The notes under the pieces are model-generated. The model was given only the letters and a program-made list of their open reading frames with translations, had not been told where the DNA came from and searched no databases. Below, piece by piece: positions 10,411 to 19,745 of a stretch of DNA of 48,675 bases. A program made the position numbers and the translations under genes. Numbering within the stretch: position 1 is the stretch's first letter; each line of letters starts with the position of its first letter. This DNA is from Mucidula mucida (lineage: Eukaryota; Basidiomycota; Agaricomycetes; Agaricales; Physalacriaceae). The DNA lies in the NCBI GenBank assembly GCA_015501055.1, contig JADNYV010000262.1, forward strand, positions 1 through 48,675. The letters run 5' to 3'.

Positions 10411-11475
10411 ATGGCACCCAAAGGCGGAAACGCAAAGAAGGAAGGCGGAAGAGCCAAAAAAGCCGAAAACGAAGCCACCAAGAAGGCTGCGGCTGCAGCA
10501 GATGCTGTGCGCCTCGATTCGCACCTCATTGCATTCCAAACTCTGACAGAAATCGTCTTTCCAGGAACGTAAAGAGGCTGATGCTTGGAAGGACAACAGC
10601 ACCAAGGGGGGAAAGGCAGCCAAGGAGGACAAGGAGGCGAAACGTAAAGCCGATCTCGAGCGCAAGGCAGAGAATGCACGGCTCTTGGCGGAGGAGGAGG
10701 CGAGCACTCCAAAGGTCAAGGCGGCGCCCAAGGCTGGTGCCAAGAAGGCGGCAGCGAAGACACCTAAGCCTGCTGGGCCTGGAGCTATTGCCGCTGGGGG
10801 TATTAGTCCTTCGAGCGAGAAGGACTATGAGAAGGAGGAGCCCGAGAGTTTCGAGGCAACTGGTCTTGACAATGCATTGGATCTGCTCGATGTCGTCACG
10901 GCAAAGACTGACAAGGCCAGTGTTGGACAGCAGGCGGCTGGATTGGAGAGACATCCCGAGGTACGGATTCTGATTCACCGATTCACTCAGGCTGTTGAAA
11001 CGGATTTGTATCAATTTTCAGAGACGTTACAAGGTAATATTTATGTGGATTATATTGATTTGATGAAGATCTGCTAACGCGAAACACAGGCGGCTTTCGA
11101 GGCATACCAGGAACGCGAACTGCCTAATCTCAAAGTAGATGTGCGCCACCTGTGCTTTACAGCTCTGGTTATGCTTGCTGACATATTCATTAGCACCCGG
11201 GATTGCGTCTTCAGCAATACAAAGTAAAACATTGCAGGCCATTGTTCTCGACGCAGTATTTCTGACTCATATGTTCAACAGGACCTGCTGTACAAACAGT
11301 TCCAGAAATCGCCTGAGAATCCGTGAGTAAAGTCTTAATTAGATTGTTATGAGATATTCACTCGCTCTCAACCAGCTTCAACCAGACGACCGTATCGTAC
11401 GACGCGTCCAAGGAGGAGCGTGTAGACGCGCTCAAGAGCAAGAAGGCGCAGGTCGAGGAGCGCCTGCGGGCGTAG
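10411..11475 (+). CDS. CCDC124/Lso2-like ribosome-associated coiled-coil protein
   Basis: Seven exons (10411-10506, 10565-10960, 11022-11033, 11090-11134, 11194-11223, 11282-11322, 11376-11475) encode 239 aa with all phases consistent. The Lys/Ala/Glu-rich N-terminus MAPKGGNAKKEGG and the coiled coil KEDKEAKRKADLERKAENAR precede the conserved core: LDNALDLLD, LERHPERRYKAAFEAYQERE, HPGLRLQQYKDLLYKQFQKS, PENPFNQTTVSYDASKEE. Exon 3 is only 12 nt (RRYK). Human CCDC124 and yeast Lso2 bind inactive 80S ribosomes and aid recovery from stationary phase; the same role is inferred here. The core assignment is strong, and the splice model is supported by the continuous domain. Confidence 0.9.
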
Positions 11476-11898
11476 GTGTTCCGCCAATCAAACATACCTG
11501 GGCGGATGGCCGGCAGTAACGCTGTGTATGTAACATGTCTACGTGTAAGTGTCGCTGCCGTTCCTTGACGCGGGCTAGCGACATGCCCTTACATGCGCCG
11601 TGAATGCTGAAGGTTTCATTTCTGTAGACAATATTGTGTACGATCTCTGTAGTTGATTGAGTCTTGTACGAATTGTTAATGTATTTCATCACATTCTCCA
11701 CCCCAGTGACCTTTATTAGCATTGTTTTACAGAGGGTTGTACATTGTACAGGTTGGCTGTAATTGGCTGACTGTAAGGCCGCGAAGCAATGCAGGACACA
11801 GCTATTCGCAGTACTGACAGTGATCGACCGATTAGCTAAGCACTGACATTGAAAATTTAAAAGGAAAAATTCGACCGCCTTGTCAACCAACTTGCACG
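11476..11898. other. Intergenic between CCDC124 and calcipressin genes
   Basis: No gene recognised. It holds the 3' end of the CCDC124 gene and the promoter of the calcipressin gene on the same strand. Confidence 0.45.
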
Positions 11899-12670
11899 AT
11901 GACTGCTTCCTTCAATATCTCTCTACCCTCATCGTCGTCGCAGACAGTGTCTCCTCGGCCGTTGCAGACGACGAACACGCTGGCAGTGACCTCGTTGCCC
12001 AAGACGTTCTTCCATCCCCAGATAATAGGCGTCCTGAAGACCCATTTCGAGGCATACGGCGAGATAAACCAATGGGTGCCGCTGCCGACGTTTGGCAGGA
12101 TCATCGTCGTGTTTGTCTCCAATGACTCTGCTGAGCTAGCCAAGACTGAGTGCGATCCCATAATCCTGCGCGGGGACGTGTACGTTCCCTTTTTTCCATT
12201 TTCATCTGCTCCACTCTTATATCTTGTATTTCAGCTCACAGACCATATTACGCGTATATCGTGCCGATCCAAATCCGCTTGTGACGGCCTTTGGCGACGT
12301 CGTGCCCCAAGCAAACTACCTGCGCCCACCGGAAATCGAGAAAAACTTTCTCATCTCGCCACCGGGGTCGCCGCCCGTGGGATGGGAGCCGATCAAGGAG
12401 GATCCGCCGAACGCGACGCCCCTCGCCGATGACCTGATTGCGGCGCTGAAGCTGCTCAAGGTGCAGGAGCGCGGTCCGAGTGTGGAGGTGCTGATGGACC
12501 CTGCAGAGGCGGGTGTCGGTGTGTACGTGGAGGACTGCGATCGGGGCAATGATGATGACTGGGATGGCGACGTGGAGGTTGCTGAGGCTGAGTGGGTGTA
12601 TGGACAGTCTGCGCCGGCAAGGACAAAGTGGCGGCCCGCGGCTACTGCGCTGCCGCCGATATCTGTTTGA
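11899..12670 (+). CDS. Calcipressin, regulator of calcineurin
   Basis: Two exons (11899-12177, 12242-12670) encode 235 aa. The N-terminal RRM-like half reads NTLAVTSLPKTFFHPQIIGV, LKTHFEAYGEINQWVPLPTF and GRIIVVFVSNDSAELAK. After the join RGDTILRVYRADPN, the family signature FLISPPGSPPVGWEP (the serine-proline FLISPP loop) appears, followed by a stretch rich in Asp and Glu. Calcipressins (Rcn1/RCAN) bind and modulate calcineurin, and phosphorylation of the FLISPPxSPP serines controls that. Length is normal. The acceptor CACAG at 12241 is chosen because it keeps the frame. Confidence 0.9.
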
Positions 12671-12699
12671 GGTGGTCAGTGTTTTCTCTGCATACCATC

Positions 12700-13080
12700 C
12701 AGGGCCACTGCTTTCCCGGATGATAATCTATCAGACCTGTTCCGAGCCACTTGTGGTGCTGGAGACAAACCGATATTGCCTTTTATTTCTGATCTTTTAT
12801 TGCTATTCCTAATCTTTCCTGGAATCTTTGCTGACGACGCCTTTCCAGGTCCGTCCCTCCTCAATCGGCGAGACACTACCAGCCTTTCTGTGGATTTTAA
12901 CGGTGAGCATTCATTGCATCTTCGTCGCCGTCGTCCTTTCTCGACATTTGTATGATGTATACCAATCAGACCTGTTCTGATCCTTTATGGAGACAAACCG
13001 ATTATTGCCTTTTTATTACTGATCCTCGTTCTTGCTTCCCCCTTCCTTTCGTCGTACTAACTTGCTTCTCTTCAGATTTT
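12700..13080. repeat. Imperfect direct repeat of about 75 bp
   Basis: The segments at about 12728-12808 and 12960-13033 share ATCAGACCTGTTC(C/T)GA, then GGAGACAAACCGAT(A/T) and TTGCCTTTT(T)ATT(T/A)CTGATC. A GT-AG stretch with a good branch site (TACTAAC at 13056, CTTCAG at 13078) lies beside the second unit, so spliced 3' untranslated sequence of the calcipressin transcript is possible. No coding function is seen. Confidence 0.5.
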
Positions 13081-13408
13081 CACCATCACATCATCGACTT
13101 TAATGGACTCTTGGATATGCTATGTACAATATGAAATCTATGGACACCCTTGTATTTGATTGTTGTATTCATGCGGATTGTATAGTATTAGTAGCCTAGG
13201 GGATTAACGATTTAACGTTTAATACATTCATGTGGTCTCTGTTCCTTCTTACAGGATTATTGTCGGTGAAGTACCAGAAGATGATGTATATTTAATGAAG
13301 TAGACCAAGGGACAAGCGCCTCTAATGGCGGTCTGAAACAGGTGCCAAGAAAGCTTGCAATACACTATGAATTAGAAGGAAACGATCCGGAGCACGTCTA
13401 AGATCTAT

Positions 13409-13942
13409 TCAAAAGGACACGCTTTCCTCGTCACTGAGATCCTCGCGGGCGTCAGCAAAGTCCAAGTCCTCCAAGTCCGCGTCCATATCCATCGCGTCCT
13501 CCTCCTCGTCTGATCCGAGTTCTTCCAGTTCGTGCATAGACTCGGACGCGCTTTCGGATGTCATCTCTTCTCCAGAATCGTCATCATCATCGTCGTCGTC
13601 TGTGTCTGATTCAGAAGCCGCCTGCATATCTCAATCAGAGTGTGTTGCTATTGAGCAGTAGTACCGCACATACAGCGACTTTCTGTTCCTCGCGCGTCGT
13701 CGTACGGCCAATGGGTAGGATGGATGCGAAGCCGTGGTTGCGAATGTTGCCAAGCTGCCACGTCGTTGAGCGCACAAGACTCAGAGTATAATGACTCAAC
13801 GCACGAGCTCTTCCAATTCAGATTCCTCGTCGTCCAAGTCCGAGAAAGAGAATTTAGCAGCAGAAGGAGGTTGTTGGGCCTTGGCGAGGAGAGCGGGGAA
13901 GCGGTACGGGCGGGGGATGAGGGTTTGAGTTGCGACAGACAT
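13409..13942 (-). CDS. Putative APC15 (Mnd2-like) subunit of the anaphase-promoting complex
   Basis: Three exons (13942-13805, 13754-13674, 13621-13409) encode 143 aa. MSVATQTLIPRPYRFPALLA and FSFSDLDDEESELEELLGNI are followed by RNHGFASILPIGRTTTREEQ and a very acidic tail (DTDDDDDDDD and EELGSDEEEDAMDMD), ending SVSF. A short helix, an (L/V)PIG(K/R) motif and an acidic tail are what APC15-family proteins show. APC15 promotes release of the mitotic checkpoint complex from APC/C. The acidic tail alone is not diagnostic, so the call rests on the PIGR context and the size. Confidence 0.6.
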
Positions 13943-14434
13943 GAGTTACAGGACGCGGTTGAGGTGGTCGTCCAGAGGAAGCTATAGTTCGTCACGTGGT
14001 CGTTTCTATGTGAAGTCACTGACTGGGAGAATGGAGAGACTAGGGTGGCGTAAGAAATGATCGACCGCTTTGCTTACAGGTAGAAGTTTGCCGAGCTTGC
14101 TACCCCAAAACCCGTTCGAAACTGTACCCATTGAGCTAGCATCGGTAATGCGAGATTTGCCGGGTTGTCAGGAGCATGCCTTTCACAATAACCCTACATA
14201 AGGCCAATACTCAGAGACTCTATACATAATTCGTGAGTTATATTATAATTATATAGCCTCATTCCGAGATTGATATGAACGACGGCCTTCACGCGAGTAA
14301 GTATACCTTGATTTACAGTGAGTTCCCAAATCAATAGTTAAGCGTTCAACGCAAATGTTGCATCTCAGTCGGGCGTATTACGCGGGAAGTCGGTCTGCAT
14401 GAATCTATGACGGCGTCGCCTTCGGAGCTCTGAA
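13943..14434. other. Intergenic, no gene recognised
   Basis: AT-rich sequence with a TATATTATAATTATATA tract near 14238-14254 and no coding pattern. It contains the promoter of the APC15-like gene (minus strand) and the far flank of relic D. Confidence 0.4.
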
Positions 14435-15017
14435 ATGCGTCGGCGGCGCGGTTACGTCCACGTTTCAAGTTTGAGTCTGATGGACCATCCTTCCCACAAC
14501 GTTGAACATTCTTGGACCCAGCTTGGACCCCTGAACAAGGCGCAGGCGTCGACCTACATCAAGTTGACATCAAGGATGTCCTACTATCCCCCCATCACAA
14601 TCGGCTGGAAATTACGTTACTCTGGGAGACATCGATGATTGCGCGTTGATCACCGCCACGATGTAGTGCTGGCACGTTCTCAGTGTCACACCGAACCTAA
14701 CGAGAACATGATGATCTCTCATGTGCGTCTTCCGCCTCGGAGCTGCTACTGAATGACCGAACATGCTACAGGTGAAGAGTCAGGCCTTTGTGAACCCGGA
14801 TCTCCGACTCGACCGGGAGCTCAAGAATGAGTACCGGATTGTGATGACTCTTGTACCGTCCAAAGTCGCTGGAGAGCTTCCGAAGATTGCGAGTTACACC
14901 GAGTTCATGGACAGCCAGGTCATGGTGGAATTTATCAATGATGGAGGAGTCCGAGGCCACCACATGAGCGGGAAGCTGAGTACGCCGGAAGTGCGACGAA
15001 ACTGCGAAGTATCATGA
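14435..15017 (+). pseudogene. Decayed SnoaL-like relative, relic D
   Basis: Exon-1 remains read LGPLNKAQASTYIK. An exon-2 remnant HTEPNENMMISH follows at 14680-14720 but is out of frame. A well-preserved exon 3 (about 14773-14960) reads DLRLDRELKNEYRIVMTLVP, then SKVAGELPKIASYTEFMDSQ. The start codon region, the first half of exon 1 and the frame between exons are lost. It pairs with relic C: both carry LDRELKNEY and the DSQVMVE ending. It lies tail-to-tail with copy E, as C does with B. Confidence 0.7.
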
Positions 15018-15151
15018 TACAGGTTATATTGGTACAGAAGCTGCAATGTTTGCCTGAACGGTCTATCTTCTAACCGGCACCTACAACAAGTCTCAGCACA
15101 AGAATACCGACCATGTACAACAGCGGTTACCTCTTCAATTGACTACTAACA

Positions 15152-15732
15152 TTACTTCGCCGCAGCTGCCTTTGCCTTGGCTTCGGCGGCTTGGAAATCT
15201 GTAAGGGCTTTGCTGTCCATGAATTCCGTATAGGTCGAGATCTTCGGTAACTCTCCCTCAACCTTCGAGGGCACAAAGTCGAGGACAATCAGATACTCGT
15301 TCTTCAGGACGCTTCCCAACTTGGAGACCGCCTCGCCTTGAAGCTGAAAGTGGCCGTTACGGTCATCAAAGCATCTAGATTTGAGTTCCACTCACATGCG
15401 AAATGACAGTACTACTGTTAGGTTCGGTAACTGTCAAAACTTTGAACTATCATCAGAATCAGACGGGCTCTATTCATTCTTTGAAATAGAAATTTACGCA
15501 CTACGAAGCTGTTGATCGTCGGCAAGAAGACGTCTTTGAGGTATGGTACCGCCTGAGCTTTGCTCAAGGGCGGGATGTGCAGAGACGTCGGGAACATTGA
15601 CCACATGAACTTCTCGTCATCCATAGTCGCTGTAATGGCATCCAAGTCCAACGCGTTCCAGCTGTTGACATACTGGGCGAACGATCGATGGGCAGGGCTG
15701 GCATTGGGAGGGACAACATAATTCGAAGCCAT
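15152..15732 (-). CDS. SnoaL/NTF2-like small protein, copy E
   Basis: Three exons (15732-15502, 15446-15396, 15343-15152) encode 157 aa, with the same exon lengths as copy A (231, 51 and 192 nt). MASNYVVPPNASPAHRSFAQ, then NSWNALDLDAITATMDDEKF and LHIPPLSKAQAVPYLKD; the middle exon reads FKVLTVTEPNSSTVISH. The 3' flank is nearly the same as that of copy A up to GTACCAATATA. Its promoter is interrupted 441 bp upstream of the ATG by the 6.4-kb mobile element, although the proximal TATA-like and CGTTCGGCGTCAGCGACATG-type elements remain on the gene side. Confidence 0.75.
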
Positions 15733-15824
15733 GAATCTCAGTCGAGTTGCAGCGGCCGCAAGTAATGTTATGGAAACCAGAGACGAAGTGAGGTTGGGTT
15801 GTTGAGTGCTGAGCAAGTTAGAAG

Positions 15825-16164
15825 CTTGCAGCTTTTATCGAGCGTAATCCGAGTCGGTTTTTGAGCTGAGATAGCAGCGCGGCGATTAGCCGTTGGTTAT
15901 ATCGATGGTCAGAGTGAAAAAGAACGTCATGAGAGTATTTTTGGCGAAGATGTGGCTTCCTGTTGACAGAGCAGTCCGTGCGTGGGAGGTATTCAGTTTA
16001 CACGTGATGCTTTTGCGATTCCATCGCGCTCGCGACTGACGCCCGCATCATGTCGCTGACGCCGAACGAGTCCTTTTTTCCTGACGATGCATCTTGCTAA
16101 TCCTCATTGATGGTTGTGTCATTTTGACACTCCTTCTGCCTTGATCTCGGCTGTCACTCTCAAT
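15825..16164 (-). promoter_or_regulatory. Promoter block of SnoaL-like copy E
   Basis: On the minus strand the TATA-like CGATAAAAGCTGCAAG lies near 15825-15840 and the shared upstream block near 16041-16073. Similarity to the region upstream of copy A continues through GAGATCAAGGCAGAAGG (about 16130-16147) up to the left target duplication of the element. Confidence 0.5.
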
Positions 16165-16173
16165 GATTGATGG
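16165..16173 (+). repeat. Left 9-bp target site duplication
   Basis: GATTGATGG directly precedes the left terminus TAGTCTCGAGG and is repeated exactly at 22610-22618, directly after the right terminus. Confidence 0.8.
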
Positions 16174-16294
16174 TAGTCTCGAGGCCAGACGCCCGCCAGT
16201 AAGATACTCGATGACAGTCGATCAAGTACCCGGCGGAGCGTCTGGAACAATTCGGCCACTTTTGGCGGGGTCGGATTTTTTCCCACGATTTAAT
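16174..16294 (+). repeat. Left terminal inverted repeat with subterminal hairpin
   Basis: The inner 34 nt (16261-16294) are the exact reverse complement of 22499-22532. The outer part includes an imperfect palindrome, with arms 16185-16197 and 16232-16245 (CCAGACGC.. and ..GCGTCTGG), and a smaller nested TACTCGAT/ATCAAGTA pair between them. Confidence 0.85.
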
Positions 16295-16491
16295 AGCACT
16301 TCACCAAATTTCTGAAATGTCAAAGTAAGAACCATCCGCAATAATTATTCTGAGTCACTATAATGTTGGAGAATGCAAATACAAGGACAGGCATGTTTTT
16401 ATATTTTTTAAATTCGCAAAATTCGTCAGCAGACAAGCCGATCATTGTAAGTAAGACCCCCATCCTCCTATCCCTTCTCAACCTTCGCAAC

Positions 16492-19400
16492 ATGGTCGGG
16501 GGATTCAAACGAGCGCGAAGCGAAGACCCAGCATACACTCCTCAAACATATGTCAAGCGATTTCGTGGAACGGGCGGGCGTACACGCGCCAGTACACGGG
16601 GTCAGCCTGCTCTGCAGCAGCAACAGCCCGAGAACGATAACGACGAGGATCTGGAGCCAATCGTTGAGCCAAGCAGTAGTGCTCCTGCATCTCCAAAATT
16701 CTGGAGTGCCAATTCTTGTGAAACGATGCCCATTCCCATTGAGCCTCTCGATCCGGGCACCATCACTCCGCCAAATCAACGACACTCTCCTGGTCTCCCC
16801 GCCTCAGGGCGGAGCATCCTAGACTCCCCAAAGAAGAAGCGTCGTGGTCGGCCACGCGGAAGCGCGCGCACTGATGGACGACAACGGAATCCAGTCGGCC
16901 AACAGAGTATTCAGCCAATGGCACTCTGGCCTGACGACGAGGCGCGGCAACAAGCCGCTGGTGGAGCGCATATGGTGGCAGAGAAATGGCAAGCAGTGCA
17001 AGCAGAAGCGGCCACACAAAAGGAAGTTCAAGATGCCAACGACCGCGACACTGCTCACCATGTCTTCAAGCTGCTCACGGTGCCCGCTGAGAGCGGCGGT
17101 TTTGGATTCAAGAGCATGACCCATTTTGTCGATTCCCTCCTCATGCGTAAAGGCGACCCGCAGGTAGCTGCTAACCTCACGCAATTCTTCCGTGACCACG
17201 GAGACGACTTGGCGAGGAAAATGGATGAGCGGTCACCAGGGTGTATGAACGAGTTTATTTCGGAGAAGCTGTCGAAAACCCTTGCAGAGGAAGGAAAGGC
17301 GATCCAAGCACATCTTGCGCGCGATTCAAAGACTTCGGTCACTGAGCTATTGTCGACGTTTTCCGTGGAGAAGCTGGCCGGCCTTTTGCCTACGCTCGCA
17401 CCCAGTCTTTGGGAGATTCTGACTACGGTCACTGGAGCAGACGCGGAGCCTGTGACGGATCCAAAGGAGACAGGAAAGAAGAAGAACCAAACGCGACGCG
17501 AGAAAGGACTGGTGAGAGTTCAGTTTAAAGCCATATTGATCCCATCAATTTACCCCGCATTCTTCTCCGCATCTTAGGTCTTCGCCACCATCTGCACAAT
17601 GCTAGCTGTTTTACGTTCCCAACGCTTGAATAATTTTCAGACCGTTATCGGTCTCTTCCTACTCGGTTCGGGAGCCGCCAAACGTCAAATTGAAGTCCTA
17701 TCGCACGCGGGTCTTTCCACCTCATACGGCGCGATTCTTGACCACGTCGAGACACTTTCGTTGGAAGGAATCCGCAAATTCAAAGAAGTCATCAAGTCGT
17801 GCATGTGCTCTATTGTTTGGGATAACCTCAACATTGCGTTCAACGTTGAGGCCCAACGCTTTAACTCAGCTAATCATTTCGACAACGGCACAACGGCAAC
17901 CCTCATTCCATTACACGATCCCTTCACTGGTGGTACCGTTCCCCATGGCACGCTTCCTCTCGATATGAAACCACCCCGCACCTCAACCAAATCGTTAGAG
18001 AGCTGGACACCCGAGCAGGCCATGATCTCACCGGAGGACGCAGTCAAGTTGGAGGAATGCAGTCTTTGGCAGTTGAAGAAGATTGCGCTTGATGTTATCG
18101 CCGGTCTAGGTCATCTGAAGAAGAGCTTTCGCGAGTGTCCCGAGGTTATCAAGATAGCTCTTCACAAGACAGAGCAATATCCGCTTCCAGCAATGCACGA
18201 GGACGAGTCTAGTATTGACGGTACCATTCGCGTCTACCTTACGATCCTCAAGCAGCTAGGCGTGACGAACGAGGAGATTCGCGCTCATGGACTTATCTTT
18301 GCGGATGGAGATCTTCTAACGGCATCACTCATTGACAAGGTCCGTTGTCTTTGTATCCCGCGCGCATTGACTGACCTGTCTCAGATTGAATCGGCACGAC
18401 GAAATTCGCCGGGCGAAATTGAAGGATTGAAGATGGTCATACGACGCTTTGGACTCTTTCATGCGAAGATGGCTGGTTGCCGTATGGTGGTCAACAAGCA
18501 TTGGAATAAGACCGGTGCTGCATCGGGCTTGTGGTGGGAGAACAATCGGTTACTCAAGCGCAAAAATATGACCGCGGGATGGAAGAAGCAGAAATCCACG
18601 CGGTGGAAGCCATCACACGAGCTGTTGGAGATCTCTCTCGCAGGGCATATCAAGGATGCATTTCGAATCTTTTGTGAACAGGAGGATCTCGACGCCTGGG
18701 CCGAGGATGCCACAATGGAGGAGTTTGACGATGTAGCCCAGAAAGCCTTTGATCAGCTCTTCACCACAGCTGCCTACGATGAAGTTCACGAGAAAGCAGA
18801 GGAGGAGAGAGATACTATTTTTGAGAATGCTATCCTTCAAAACCGTGACATGCTCTGGTACAGTGTTCTCGTCTATGCGATCAAGAGTGGGGACATCGGC
18901 CGAGTGATTCTGGTGCTACGGATGTGGATGGTCATGATGCGGACACCCAAGACGATGCCTAAGTACGCCGATGCTATTTTTGAGACCCTTGCACGGCTCG
19001 ACTCTTATGATCCTAAGCTGAAGTATGTTCATCATTCTCATTCTCACAGGGAACTGATACACGGATTATACAGAGCCTATTTTCTTCACAACTGGGTTGT
19101 AAACATCACTGGTCTTTGGGGTCGTTTCAAAGAGGTAGACCTGCTTCAAGAACACCAGAACTTCTGGGCCAAGGTGAGACAGCGGAGAATTCACGCCACA
19201 AGTTAGTCCTCACATCAATATAGGTCATTTACAATGCCAAAGGTGTCAATCGGAGCTGGGATTGGCTGTCCATGATTACCGTCTGCATCTTCTCTCTGCG
19301 CGATGCCATGCGTACCGTCGAAAAAGCCTACAAGATCCCTTTCTATGGCGAGAAGCATACTATTCCGAATATGGACAAGGAGGTCGACGCGCTTGCTGAG

Positions 19401-19745
19401 GCCTTGGCCGCTGATAATATCCAGGTATACATCCGGAATCGCGCTCAGAACGCTCACGTTGATGAAGCTCGGGACCTATTGTTCGAGGGTTTGAAATATG
19501 TCAATTCACGGACGGCATTCGCCAAGTACAGTGATGACAATCGCCGTGCCACGAATATGGGTACCGCTGGACCAATAGACTCCACGGTTGATGCAAATAA
19601 GGAGATAGAATCTGAGGACGAGGACGAGGAGTATGAAGCTGATGAGGATGATTTAGCAATGGACATCGACGAACGCGAATCATATGAACATCATGATATG
19701 ATGATGGGGCAAGCAGAGGAGTTTGTTTCGAATATGGATCTATGA
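16492..19745 (+). CDS. DUF6589-containing protein, candidate transposase of the element
   Basis: Exons 16492-17511, 17578-19022, 19074-19173 and 19224-19745 encode about 1,028 aa. A further 45-nt GT-AG stretch at 18340-18384 is probably also an intron, leaving 1,013 aa. Residues 1-130 are basic and disordered, with nuclear-localisation-like KKKRRGRPRG (AT-hook-like RGRPRG). The DUF6589 region from about 340 includes CSIVWDNLNIAF, HFDNGTTATLIPL, LPLDMKPPRTS, LIFADGDLLT, RFGLFHAKMAGCRM and EVDLLQEHQNFW. A strongly acidic tail follows. I infer an RNase H/DDE fold from a strand ending in Asp (WDN), a second strand ending in Asp (ADGD) and a helix with Glu (QEHQNFW). The domain itself is uncharacterised. 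The start is the ATG at 16492, after a pyrimidine-rich leader. Confidence 0.82.

Noticed and set aside
13409..13627. Acidic frame alone as a nucleolar or chaperone-type protein
   Set aside because: The acidic stretch is only the last exon; joining two upstream exons gives the PIGR-containing APC15-like protein.
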